A stretch of 64,000 nt of DNA. Origin: Fennellomyces sp. T-0311 (lineage: Eukaryota > Mucoromycota > Mucoromycetes > Mucorales > Lichtheimiaceae). Of the stretch, positions 37,096-48,192 are shown piece after piece. The first letter of the stretch is position 1. Each line of letters opens with the position of its first letter. The stretch lies in the NCBI GenBank assembly GCA_025266875.1, contig JALLLT010000004.1, positions 124,001 to 188,000 of the forward strand, given 5' to 3'. Both the position numbers and the translations under genes were made by a program. The notes under the pieces were generated by a model that saw only the letters and a list, made by a program, of their open reading frames with translations, was not told the origin of the DNA and searched no databases.

Positions 37096-37528
37096 ATGCC
37101 AACATGAAAATATGTAACGTCTTTATAGCAAATCAGTTCAATATAATAAACTAATGCGGCGCGAGGTAGTACCAGATCAATGCAGTAGTAGATCACTTGC
37201 TTTGTATTGTATGTAATAATATATCATACGTTTGCTTTTTACAGTTGATACGGAGATAATGTTTGCAATAATCACAGGCAAACGTGATAATGAATATTGG
37301 ATCCTAGAGTCAGTCCATGATTAAGCACATTCCAATACGTGCTCTTCATTTTTCCTCCGCAGATATCGAGGCTTTGCAATACACATTTGCAATCTTAATT
37401 TCCTCGATGTGGTAAGCTAAGATGTGATTCTCATGTTTATTACTAGAAATAGTACCTGTGTTGTTACTTGGTTCAGCTACAGGTAACAGGTAAGTGAAAG
37501 AGTAGAGTACGCCCTGATGAAGTATCTT
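37096..37528. other. Convergent intergenic stretch
   Basis: The 3' ends of the plus-strand MFS gene and the minus-strand monocarboxylate-type transporter face each other here. AATAAAC at about 37144 is a possible polyadenylation signal. No gene seen. Confidence 0.4.
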
Positions 37529-39425
37529 CTATGTTTTTGCATGAAGCCGATTATCCATCCGAAACTTCAACCACAGTGAAAGTAAGCAAGCAGTAGTAGT
37601 CCCAACACCAGCAATGAGCTTGGCGTAAAGATAAGGCTCGCCAGTATGATTGATTGATTCCAAATGAGCTGCAAGGAATGGTCCAAAAACTGCGGCAAGC
37701 ATTAGCATGGTTCGCAGACCTGCTGCTGAAGGATAGCCCTTTGGGCCCACAATTGTAAAAGTTACTGGCGCGACTAATGACAATAATCAGCTCTTGATGA
37801 CAGTAATCATTTTAATTTAAGATACTTACCAACCACAGCAAACGATCCAGAAACTAGTCCATTCATTGCAGCAAAAGCTACAAGAGCAATAAAGGTAGTT
37901 GCGAACACCCAGACTACCCAAATTGCGAGTGTAGATATCATCATGCAGATAATAAATGTATTGACATTGCCGAATCTGTCGGCAATAACTCTAAGAGTAT
38001 GTCAGCTTCAGGTATATGATATACTTTGTCACCTTTGCACTTGCCCTACTAATATCCGCCCAATAAAATCCGAACCTGCCAAAATCGAAACAAGGGTGGC
38101 ACCTTGTAAATCAGACAGTCCGATAGCCGTTGCATGCACTGGATAATAAAAAACGCGTGTAAGAGGACAACCAGGCTACAGTAGTACGTAATAGGGACCT
38201 ACATGGCAAATATGTAAACGCGAGATAAGTAGCGTAGAGCTGAATAGGATGAACGATGATCCAAAGTATAAGGTTAAAATTTTTTAATACGGTAAAATCG
38301 ACCGTTTTCTTCCATTCTCCAGGGATTTTCTTGAAAGGCCGCCTGTCTCTAATCACGGTAAGCGCAATTCCATTCGTCACGCAAAACAAAAGGCCTAATA
38401 TACGGTATGTCCTTGAGAAGTTAAGTCAGTGAGGTTTGCCTTGCGGGGGAACAGGTAGAAGTAACCTAATGATTACCATGCAGGACCTAGTGTTCTGTTT
38501 ACGGATAGCATAAGGTAAGGCATAATAAATGCTGCAAGCTGTACTACGCCGGTCTGGATTCCAAATGCTGTGCTTCGATACTTTACAAACCAATTTGGTA
38601 AGATTCTGAAAGCAATCTAAGTGATAGATACTTTCATCAGGTAACCGTTCATGTTGTTGACTATTGCTGACCTACCGTGAGCATACAAGCTATTCCAGTC
38701 CCGGAGCAGAGGCTCAGGGTTAAGTAAAGATGCCATACCTAAACGGATATAGCCTTAGGCCCTTTCTCATTTAGGTACGAATTAAAGCACTTACAGCAGT
38801 AGCCGTTCCGGAAAGTACCAAACCAGCGACCATCATTATCGTTCCCACGATCAATAAACGTCTTTCTCCAACGAAAGAGAACAATATATTGGTGAGGAAG
38901 TTGAAGGAGAATATAACTCCTTGTAGTAATATTCCAACAATGGTGAGTTTTACTTGCGAGTTTGGTTCTGGAAAAACGTTTTCTCTCTGGTAGTAATCTT
39001 GCATAACGCCTAAATCAGATGATTTGTGTTAATTCCTGTGGTTCTGATGTTTCACCTGCACTATTACCCCTATAAAATTGTGAATAAAAAAGTTGTTTAC
39101 TAAAAAGCCAGGAGTATAGAAGTACGTACATGCAAAAAGAGATAGCTATTGGCAGCGCAAGCAGAAAAGACCCCATGCCAACACACCACGCCTCTTTACC
39201 GTCGACAGGCGGTAAACCAAAATTGTCCTCATCTTCAACACGATCTCCTTCGGTGTTACGGCTTGAACTTTTGGTATCTCCCAGTGACTCTTGCCTCTCT
39301 TCTTGTTTGTTGCCTAAAAATGACTGTTCTGGTACTAATATGCCTTGTCTCTGAGACAGATTACTGCCACTTGCAGTAGTTGCCATGTAGTGTTTGTGAT
39401 TTTTCGGTAATATTGGTCTGCTCAT
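37529..39425 (-). CDS. MFS transporter, monocarboxylate permease (MCT/MCH) family
   Basis: Predicted transporter for a monocarboxylate or related solute; fungal MCH members also include riboflavin carriers, so the substrate is open. About eight exons. Exon 1 (39425-39068) has a polar tail of about 75 residues, then P-P-V-D-G-K-E-A-W-C-V, which corresponds to the family signature before helix 1. Exon 2 (from 39009) has G-V-M-Q-D-Y-Y-Q-R-E, the matching signature after helix 1. Later exons carry the helices W-H-L-Y-L-T-L-S-L-C-S-G-T-G, R-S-T-A-F-G-I-Q and V-T-F-T-I-V-G-P-K-G-Y-P. The only canonical in-frame junction between exons 1 and 2 (58-nt intron 39067-39010) leaves roughly 18 extra residues in helix 1. 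The better donor at 39129 (GTACGT) gives the wrong phase. Confidence 0.78.
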
Positions 39426-40194
39426 GGGAATAATGAAAGGTTACAGAGAAAGAAAGAGCGATGATTTCTGAATTCATATCCTTTGTTTTGGTAAATATTT
39501 TTTAGGTTTCACAAACTCGGCGCCGGTATACTTCCTGTCCTCTAAGTTGTATACAGTTATAAAACGCCATATTTTTTTTGGGACCCATTGATATTGAAAA
39601 GACTAATCAAGTGATCGATGTTCTTGTACTACCAACCGAAAACTAACCAGGGGGGCGTTTATTTTCAACGACTGCTTGATGCTGTAGTTTGCATGTATAT
39701 TATCTTGTTTTAGAATGTATATAGATGCTTATCAAGATAAACACGAGCCAAGTGCTGAGTAATTTCTCGCAAATTTGATCTATACTTACGCAGGTAGCGC
39801 TATAAAACTGATGAGGCGCTTTACAGTAAAGCGTTGCATAAGATGAAACAGCGGGGTGCGTATTACGCTAATCCAAATTGTAACGTCCTAGGACACATAC
39901 TTATATGTATATAAAGCACAGGCAAACTTCTTCCTTCCACAATCCTCCTGCATATGAAAGACATTCCTCCGATGGACTTTTAATCATTGTGCGTGACTTA
40001 CTTTGGCTTTCAGATAACTATCAGTGAAACGAACGGAGGCTTGACAAGTTGCATGCGTGCAAAGCTCTAGTTTATGAAAAACTTCTATGAATTCCTTCCT
40101 GACAAGTATATTCTCGATGCGATGGGGTATCACTAAAAATACCTTAAGAGCTAGTTCTACTTAGAAGTACTATTGAGGAAGTCGATTTACGCTA
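39426..40194. other. Intergenic stretch upstream of the monocarboxylate-type transporter
   Basis: Nothing supported. TATATGTATATAAAG at about 39902-39916 could be a TATA element but has no gene close by. Confidence 0.4.
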
Positions 40195-40345
40195 AGGGTC
40201 GGGAATATTTAATTATCTTGTTCTCCAGACCAAGAAACTTGGAAACAGGTTGCTAGATCTTCTCAAGAGAGACACTTTACAACTACATTGAAAATTTCAA
40301 AAGGTCTTAAAGCAATAATATCAGTGTGATTCTTCGACGACATTG
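40195..40345 (-). pseudogene. Fossil of the TPR/F-box/LRR gene, F-box part
   Basis: The plus-strand text from GGGTCGGGAATAT to AGATCTTCTCAAGAGAGACAC aligns base by base with the relic at about 45150-45230. More distantly it aligns with the F-box exon of the intact gene (about 42888-43030). It also keeps TATCAGTGTG as at 43024. No frame survives. Confidence 0.55.
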
Positions 40346-41333
40346 CCCGGTTGGTTGATTGTACGTAGGTCTTTTTTTACGCCATGTACTTTCAAAGAAA
40401 AAATACAGAGTCGTTCTGTACGTGCTCAAAAACCAAACTAGTTCCCCTGAATCGTTACTTAATACATAATTAACAATACCCAATTAAGACACGATCCTAC
40501 TAGGTCCCTGGGATGCCCATCCTCTCTCAGTAATGTGCAAAATGCACCACTGTGATACTAGTCAGGGTAAAATATTATCAGACCGCATTATATTAGCAAC
40601 TATAGAAACAGAGGGGTAGAGGAATACCGCTCATGAATGGCCCGAAATAAACTTAGATCTTAAAACATGGATCAGATGGCCTTTGACAAAGTCGACATCA
40701 ACGATTGAAGATGCAATGCCTGGTATATAAGGATGATTGTGCTAAAAAGAGATCAATCTGAGCGCACCCACTATCAGTACCATACTAATGTGATACCGGA
40801 TCACTGAACACAACGGTTATAACAGGATAACATCTTTATTGTTCGGGTCTCAACACCCAGCTTACTGATCCGACATCCCCATCATGGCAATAACCAGTAT
40901 CCATCTCCTCCACGATTCATTCTCAATCATTCGATATGGGAACTCTGGACTGACATTCAGACATATATAAACGTAGTTTACTCTATCATAACAAAAAGCT
41001 TTCCTACACGGGATTCCACGGTATCTTCTTTACTCGTTCATACCTTTTTCGTATTCGCATTTTATCGCTTATCACAGGCATCATATACATTGCTTTCTGT
41101 TGGTCAAAAAGGAGCGGCACCTTAACTTCTAAAAGACGGGAAAAAAGGTCCACTGCCAGAATGTTGCTTAATATTTACGGCTGAATCTGCAGGTAGTTAA
41201 TTATGTAAGCTATTCTATAACTAGGAAGGAATAATGGTACAGAAATCAACAAATACACCATCATTGTTGGAAATAATTCTGTGACATATTTAGTCATTAT
41301 TAGAAATATGAAGCAAAAGGCTGGATAACAATT
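40346..41333. other. Intergenic stretch downstream of the TPR/F-box/LRR gene
   Basis: No gene recognised. Part may be further eroded copies of the neighbouring F-box gene, but I could not align more of it by eye. Confidence 0.35.
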
Positions 41334-43338
41334 TTAACTTACCCCAGATTGATCATATACACCAAACATGTGAGATACCGTTGGGATATTGCTCGTCAAA
41401 ATATCAAAAGTGACATCATCGAACTCTAGACAATGTATGAATTGTAATGTTTTACAGCGGACGATATGTTGAGCCGCCTCCTCGGTGACCTCTAGGCCCT
41501 CCAGTTCAAGCTTAAGTAATTTAGGTAGATCACCAATATGTTCAGCAAACGTGAATATGTCCTCTTCTTCATATTCGGCCTCAACATTAAAAATAAGTCC
41601 TAAGTAGGTAAGGCTGACGATACTTGCGATGACACGGAGAATCGAAGTATTGGTGCATGTTTCTCCAATGATTTCTAGTTGGGATAGCTGGGAGTTTTGA
41701 CCTTGTGCTGCGCAGTTTTGCAAAAGTCTGACAAATGCAAGTCCTTGAAAGTCGATGTTCCTGAGGCTCAGTGTTGTAAGATTACCCATGTAATCTATCG
41801 CACTGAACGGAATGTCTGATACGCGATTATGATAGCCAAGCACCAAGCAGAGGTCCGTCAACCCAGGATGTCGTTCCAAAACAGTAGAAAACAGCGACCG
41901 GATAGGTGACCCTTCGTAGATCCAAAGATGGAGAGCTCTGAGATTAGGTGCCGCAAGCGTAGAAAGCTGACGCCAGTTTTCCAATGTGCTCGGTCCGTGG
42001 TTGTTGAGGACAAGGGACCTAAGAGTATTGGCATCATGCCGTTCAATAAACGGAAGTAGGTGTTCATCAGATTCAATATGCTCGACATAGACATATAAAA
42101 ATGAGCTCCTATCTTGATCTTCCTCTGAACGTCCATTAAGATCAAAGAAACTTTCCACGTCGTCAATGGCATTATTTAGCCGAAGCATCTTGAGGTTGAA
42201 ACAGTTATCCTTGAGTATCGACAGTATCGATTGTCCCTGGCACTTTGGTAGTATTAACTCTTTGAGATGTGGTGATCGACGTAATAGGGTTTCCACTAAC
42301 GAGGTCTGGAGACGTTTAGGGGCCAAGTAGAGGTATGTCAACTGTGTATCGGAAGTCATCCAGGCACCAAAATACGGATCAACAAGAATATCACATATGC
42401 ATCGAAGTGTGTTGAGATTAGGACAGTTTGACAAGATTTGTTCCAAGGACAGTTCAGAATTTTTCCAGTCACATATGTTGAGCTTCAAGGTCGTAAGTCT
42501 CTCTCCGATGTGAGATAAAGTGTCGTACATCGTCTTGATCAGTATATCTGGTTTAGGGTTATTATCTCCTTTGTGCCATCTACCTATGGAAACCATAGTT
42601 ATTTCTCGTATTCATAATCGCCGCAATCTTACTTTGACAATTACAGAAGACAGATAATGAGTTGAGCTTGGAAAACTCCAATGCGTGCATAAGCCCCAGA
42701 TGTTTTACAGACAAGGCTGGCTCCATATTCAAAGATACGTCTTCAACATGACGAGAAATAAGCGAAAGTACTCCAACGGTTGGATCTTCAAACGAAGAAC
42801 CTTCGTCAGAGGAATCTTCATCAGAAGAACCTTCAACAGAAGAACCTTCAACGAAAGAGTCTTCATCAGAGTAGCAACTTGTCCAGCGGATTGATTTCCA
42901 AGGATCAGGGATCTCGATCCATTTGCTTCTCCAAAGTCGGCACACCTGAAAGCACACACGGAGATCCTTTCGCTTAAGATATCTTGCAATCTCGGCCAAG
43001 ATTTCATACGGAATTTGAGCGATGATATCAGTGTGGAGATGCATGCGGATCTTTGCTTTGTCGTTCCATTCACTGAAGAGAGTGTACAGGGGATCCGTTG
43101 GTATGATCATGGCGATACCTTGCTCAAGAACACGGTTGGCATCGGCATAGTTCCCTTGCATTGAGTATAGCACGCCAGTAAGAAGATAGTTGTTTATGTG
43201 TTCAGGGTTATGTTCAATAGCAAGGAGTGCGTCGTTCAATTCATAATTGAGTTCTCCCTTGCTCGCCCAAAAATGTACGCGTGATTCGAGATCTGCAGCG
43301 GATTGAATGTCATCATTTGATTGTGAGCTGCCATGCAT
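41334..43338 (-). CDS. TPR-like/F-box/LRR protein, probable SCF substrate receptor
   Basis: Probable adaptor that binds Skp1 through an F-box and recruits substrates with leucine-rich repeats. Exons 43338-42633 and 42583-41334, joined by a 49-nt GT-AG intron, give 651 residues. Without this intron the gene looks frameshifted, but GTAAG at 42632 and CATAG ending at 42584 restore the frame. Residues 20-95 are TPR-like helices (E-L-N-D-A-L-L-A-I-E-H-N-P). The F-box follows (I-P-Y-E-I-L-A-E-I-A-R-Y-L, then V-C-R-L-W-R). Next are an acidic Ser-rich stretch from a 15-bp tandem repeat and about 400 residues of LRRs such as C-P-N-L-N-T-L-R-C-I. The frame ends in G-G-T-A-A-G-T before TAA; splicing there to an acceptor at about 41287 would swap the last two residues for a five-residue end. 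Confidence 0.8.
42794..42868. repeat. 15-bp coding minisatellite, five units
   Basis: Five consecutive 15-bp units (plus-strand consensus GAAGAACCTTCATCA) lie inside the F-box/LRR gene and encode an acidic, Ser-rich linker of repeating five-residue blocks (E-G-S-S-V or D-E-D-S-S type) after the F-box. The unit length is a multiple of three, so copy-number change keeps the frame. Confidence 0.8.
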
Positions 43339-43899
43339 TGCCGGACAAAGTTTCAGATGCAGTGATGTTTTCGAGCTGCCTGTTTGACGATGTAGTCGAT
43401 TGGTCGATTGCTGGGTTCTTCAAATTGTAAAGCAGTTACTGTCCAAATGCTGCTTTCGAAATAACTTATTAGTTACACAAAAGTCTGGACATTCATTGTA
43501 TATGAGAAAGTCAGAGGAACAAATGCTATGGTATTAGATATACCAGGAAGCTGAGAAGTGACTATGAGAAGCCAACACTTTTACAGATATGGTATAGCTG
43601 TAAGTCATGGCTTGCTTACAGTTCCTACACTATGAGACCATGACTTCTAATAAGAGTATCATAAACATCATAGTCCAATTCGTCAAGATACGGACTGGTC
43701 AAGACCTTTGATAATTTGCAGCTGTCGATATATCATGATGCCTCAACAGCCGATTTCAGATCTTCGATCTTTCTCAAAAGTAGCCCAGGCCTACTTCTTA
43801 AGAGATGCGTTTTCAGAAAGAGAAGCAGTTTTTAGATGATCGAGTCGATAATTCCAAAATGACTTTTGAGAATGACTTCTGCATCCGAACGCGCCTTTA
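43339..43899. other. Intergenic stretch upstream of the TPR/F-box/LRR gene
   Basis: No gene seen. It holds the presumed promoter of the gene starting at 43338. Confidence 0.4.
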
Positions 43900-45560
43900 G
43901 AGAGATCTAAGGTGGAACATATGATCTATTGCACCGGGTGGAGTATCCTCTATAACATCGCTGTAACCGCATCTCAAACATAGGTTTTCGAGACAAGGGT
44001 TTCGTTGGAGGGTGATACAATGTGTCAGTTTCGTTTAAACGATTTCTAGTTGATGAAAGGGTGGCGAAACTTCAAATGGGGATATATGAAGCGCGGCAGG
44101 CACACTCTAGATTTTCTGGGCCCCTCTGATATCGTTGATTGCAAAGCATCCAAACGCATGTTGACCAAGAAATGAAAGCACTTGATGGATTTGAATTCGT
44201 CAATGAATACAGATAGAAATTATATATCAAGTTTATAGAAACGGTCTGCGCCCATGTGATAGAATTGCGTACCTCCACTGCCAAAATACGGATCGTTTCA
44301 GCCTCCAAATCGGGATGTGTCAGTTGTGTGTCGTACGTCAGCCAGCCATTGGGTCACACATTATTTTTTTACTCTTGCAGCGAAATATATTTAGGTTTGA
44401 GCAACTTGGTAATCTGTAATCCAACAAGATAGCTCATTTTTGCCTAGCCTATTTCGAGTATGTCAACTTTGAGAGTGATAATGTTTCTCCCATGTGGGAT
44501 AATCTATTATACATATTACCGACTAGAATAGAGGTATCAGGTTCATACCTTGCCCGTTCTGCAATCCCCCCCCCCTATGTGTCGTATTCCCGACATACAT
44601 TATCATCCATGGTTACATGCTTTTACTTCTTTATGCTATATCCGCTGTAGTTACGACATCAACAACCGTACAGTTATCGATTGCCTTATTTGCTCTTATG
44701 TGCAACCTTGATTCGGGTTTACCAATTGTAAGGCAACTCCTTTAGCTTGGTTCTATATGTTCTTCGGCTCTTTCATCTATAAGGCAAGACCATATGAAAG
44801 TCGGCAGTAACATGGATCATAGGCTTATTAGATAAAGCATTCGCCTTCTTCGTCCCGAACTCATCAACAGTATAAATAGAGAGCAGTTTTCCTCAATATA
44901 TAATACATTTTGAAAGCCTTCTTCAATTGAGCGATACTACACTATGTACAGGAAAATTGCTACTTTTCCGACTCGACCGGAGGCCTAATATCTTAACACG
45001 ACTGTTGGATAGTACTGTGAACGGCTTGAGACTGCTAGCAAAATTGCATGTGCAGGTAATCCAAAGTACATACTTTGAAGCTTCTGCAGGATCCATATCG
45101 AAATATGAATCATCGTCTATATTGTCAATGATTTGTTATTTCACCCCAAGGATCGGGATATCCAGTCATCTTGCTCTCCAGAGCCGAGAAGCATGATAAC
45201 ACATCACTAGATCTTCTCGAGATAGATACCTTCTGCCTTTTGCCAGTACTTCCACTGAATTGAAGCAGCGATATCAACTCCGTTTGGCATTCACATCTTT
45301 GCTTGGTTGCCCAGTTCGTTCAGTAGCATGTAAAGTGGATCATCCGGTGTTACCATGGGGATACCTTGCTCGAAAACATAGTGAGCGTCGGCATGGTTTC
45401 CTTGGATCGAAAAGGTTGTCTGCGCATGGGTCGCCGCGTATGCTGCTGGGGTACGCGTTAATAGCAACAAGTGCGTTGTTCAGTTACTGCCCTTGTCGCG
45501 CACAAAAAGATATGCGCCCCGAGATCGTTTGCATGTTGGGCAGTATTCATTGATTTGGAA
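43900..45560 (-). pseudogene. Degraded second copy of the TPR/F-box/LRR gene
   Basis: Several blocks align in order and orientation with the intact gene at 41334-43338. About 45340-45420 (GATACCTTGCTCGAAAACA...) matches 43112-43160; about 45150-45235 matches the F-box region; about 44455-44530 (ATGTCAACTTTGAGAGTGATAATG) matches 42476-42540. Indels and stops break all frames. The original product would have been a similar F-box receptor. Confidence 0.65.
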
Positions 45561-45741
45561 CTGGACAGTATTAGGTTCCTTGGATGACATACCAGTTTTT
45601 TTTTATTGCAAATAGGGTCAAATGGGCTGTGGAATGACTTCTATAAAACCTGTCTAAACCCGGTTTACTTTGTGGTTGTCCAATATAAGTAAATGTGCCT
45701 TGGCTAGCGTGACCGAATTACAAGTGAATATAAATTATTTA

Positions 45742-48048
45742 TTACAATGCCCACAGCTTTACTACGCCATCGCTTGCTCCACTTGCTAATACACTATCGC
45801 GGAACCGTACAGAATGCACTTGACCGGTATGTCCTTGTAAGCTTGTGTGCTGGAACGATGTCCGATTATAAATCTATTCCAAATGATGAGTAAAAAGAAA
45901 AAAAAACAATCGTCCGGGTACGTACATCAATATTTTCTGAAGCGTTTGTGCTAATTATCCGTCCGGCATCAAATTGAAGAGACGAAACCGGGCTCGAATA
46001 GCTTAACGTGTCAAACACGGAACCAGTCCGTAGATCCCAAATCTATTATATATCCATGTTACCAAAAAAAAAACCCACTCTTTCCATTTGATTATAAAAC
46101 TTACGCGAATAGTTTTATCGGCACTGCCGCTGACAAGATGTACTTCATCGAATTGTAGACAAGTGATCGGACCTGTATGACCAGGAAGCGTCCTATGCGC
46201 TTGTCCTGTCCGCACTAACAAAAGAAGCCCCATGAGTCAAAGTATCGTCGTTACCATGACTAATACTTACAATCCCACATTCGTAACTTTCCATCAATGG
46301 TACCACTCGCCAATGCGAAATTCCAGAACTGAAGTGCACCCACAAAGTCATGACTAGGTTCAAAGAAACTAGTCAGACCATCTAACGACCATTGATCCAA
46401 CCGTTTCCAAGACGAAGAAGAGCCAGTGCTGCCTGCAGAGTTACTCGCCCACATGACATCCAAAGTCAATACACATTGTTGAGTTTCCAAATCCCATTGC
46501 TTCATTGTTTTATCGTTGGAGCCAGAGACCTATATAATATATATATAAAGAAAATAAGTATACGTTGCTGTTGCATGGACAATCAACTCAACTTGCCGCC
46601 ATCGTTTGATCCGAATAAAGAGCTGTGACTTCAGCCTGATGACCTTCCAAATTCCCAACGCAGCAATTTGTGAGCACGGGCAATGTGTCATCGGATGAAA
46701 CAGGCGAGCTTCGTCCACTGGATGCAACGGAACTGGTTGTTGTAGGTGCAGGCGAAATGGCAGTCAAGTTCCATTGTTTGATGGATCCGTCGTCGGAACC
46801 CGTCAATAAAGACCCGTTGTCAAGCTGCATGCAGTGCACTAGACTTGTGTGACCTTCCAAGCTGCCAAGGCAACGGTTTCGATGGAGATCCCATGCTCTT
46901 ACAGTACCGTCCAAAGATGATGATACAAGTAATCCTTTGGGATGGTTGAAATCTACGCACAGCACATCATCATCGTGTCCTTCCAATGTCTAAATCATAT
47001 GAAAAATTAGTTTTTCCTGTTTGTTTACGGCAGTTTGGCCCTGGTGTAACCTTGTAGCATGTTCCACGTTCATATATCTCGTCCTCCGAATCTGCCTCAT
47101 CCTGTTGCCCAGTTCTTGAACTTCCTGCATCACTTGCGTCTTCCTCCACTGCCACGATGGATCCATTCAGGGCATCGACTTTTTTTTTCCGCCATTAGTT
47201 GTAATGCCAACGTCAAAATATCAACAAATTCCTCACTTGTCATCAACAGTTGCTGCTCCTTTGCTTCCAGTCTTGCCCACTTTTGTTCTAATGATTTGCG
47301 TTTGTTGACTAATTCTTCTATTTGCATATTGATTTGATTGATTTCGTTCGCTGTCGACGACTTTTTGAAACATGTCAGTTTCCATGGTAGCCAATAAAAA
47401 TATATGCGTACCTTTTGTTTCTGCAGTTTGTTGCCTTCGCGTATCTTCTGTTCTCTATCGGCGATCTTTTGCGTCAACGACCGCCCGGTCTCTGCAGAGA
47501 GAACATCATCAGTATGTATATTTCTAAGGGCAAAGAAACGACGCACCACCATCCGTACTGCCGTGGTGTTTCTTTTTCCGACGCGAACGTTTGGTTGAGT
47601 TTTGGGGTTGAGTTGGAGTCGCAAGTTCTGGATAAGTTGCAGCAAAGCCTTGGAACAAAGACAACGGAGCGCTACTTTCGGGTATTTCAGCCTTGAGCAG
47701 TTCGGAGCTGGAAGGCCATGCCTGGCTCTTTCCATGGAGAACAAGTTCACTGCCCGATGATTGTGTTGATGTACGTTGACGTTGCTGCTGCTGCATGAGT
47801 TGCAAAGCTTTTGCCAAGCTTTCACTCTGATACACTGGGTGAGCAGCCAATGGACTGAACATGACGGTTGTTAAGGATTCGAGATGAGACAGTGGAGCAG
47901 TCCAGTCAGGAAACGATGTAGGAAGCAAGTCTCGCGCTGCTTGAGCTACTCCGAACGCCGTATCACGCGCCGTAACCATTGTAGTGGTATAGTTCATTCG
48001 TGAAAGTGTTGTTCCTTGGTCATTGCGTGAAGACTCCTTCGCTGCCAT
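45742..48048 (-). CDS. MDV1: MDV1/CAF4-like mitochondrial fission adaptor (WD40)
   Basis: Adaptor linking outer-membrane Fis1 to the dynamin Dnm1 during mitochondrial division. Nine exons, 48048-47559, 47491-47412, 47360-47237, 47178-47051, 46989-46597, 46529-46271, 46214-46105, 46042-45926 and 45873-45742, give 610 residues. The N-terminal 165 residues are the predicted Fis1-binding region. A coiled coil follows (about residues 170-230; [13 protein letters not shown]). Then come an acidic linker and a WD40 propeller with repeats such as [22 protein letters not shown] and a final S-D-G-V-V-K-L-W. The intron after 46597 begins GCAAGT, a GC-AG intron. The poly-A run at 47179-47187 is the end of an intron, not a frameshift. 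The gene is divergent from the TBC gene, 144 bp between starts. Confidence 0.85.
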
Positions 48049-48192
48049 TGAAGGAGTAAATGTGAGAGTAAGTCTAAAAAGGTGCCTTTGGTGTTTATAG
48101 TCCCAAAAAAAGCGGGGTTGTGTCGTGGAGTAAAGTTCAAAGTACTTTTATCCTTTAAAGCACCTCTTTTTGCTCCGACACACTCTCACTTT
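48049..48192. promoter_or_regulatory. Shared divergent promoter of MDV1 and the TBC gene
   Basis: Only 144 bp separate the two start codons, so both promoters and 5' leaders must fit here. No clear TATA box is visible on either strand. Confidence 0.5.

Noticed and set aside
42584..42632. Apparent frameshift between the F-box and LRR parts of the gene at 41334-43338
   Set aside because: A 49-nt GT-AG intron explains it, and both sides join in phase.
47179..47187. Apparent frameshift at a nine-base A run in MDV1
   Set aside because: A canonical intron (GTGAGG donor at 47236, acceptor after the A run at 47179) removes it and restores the frame.
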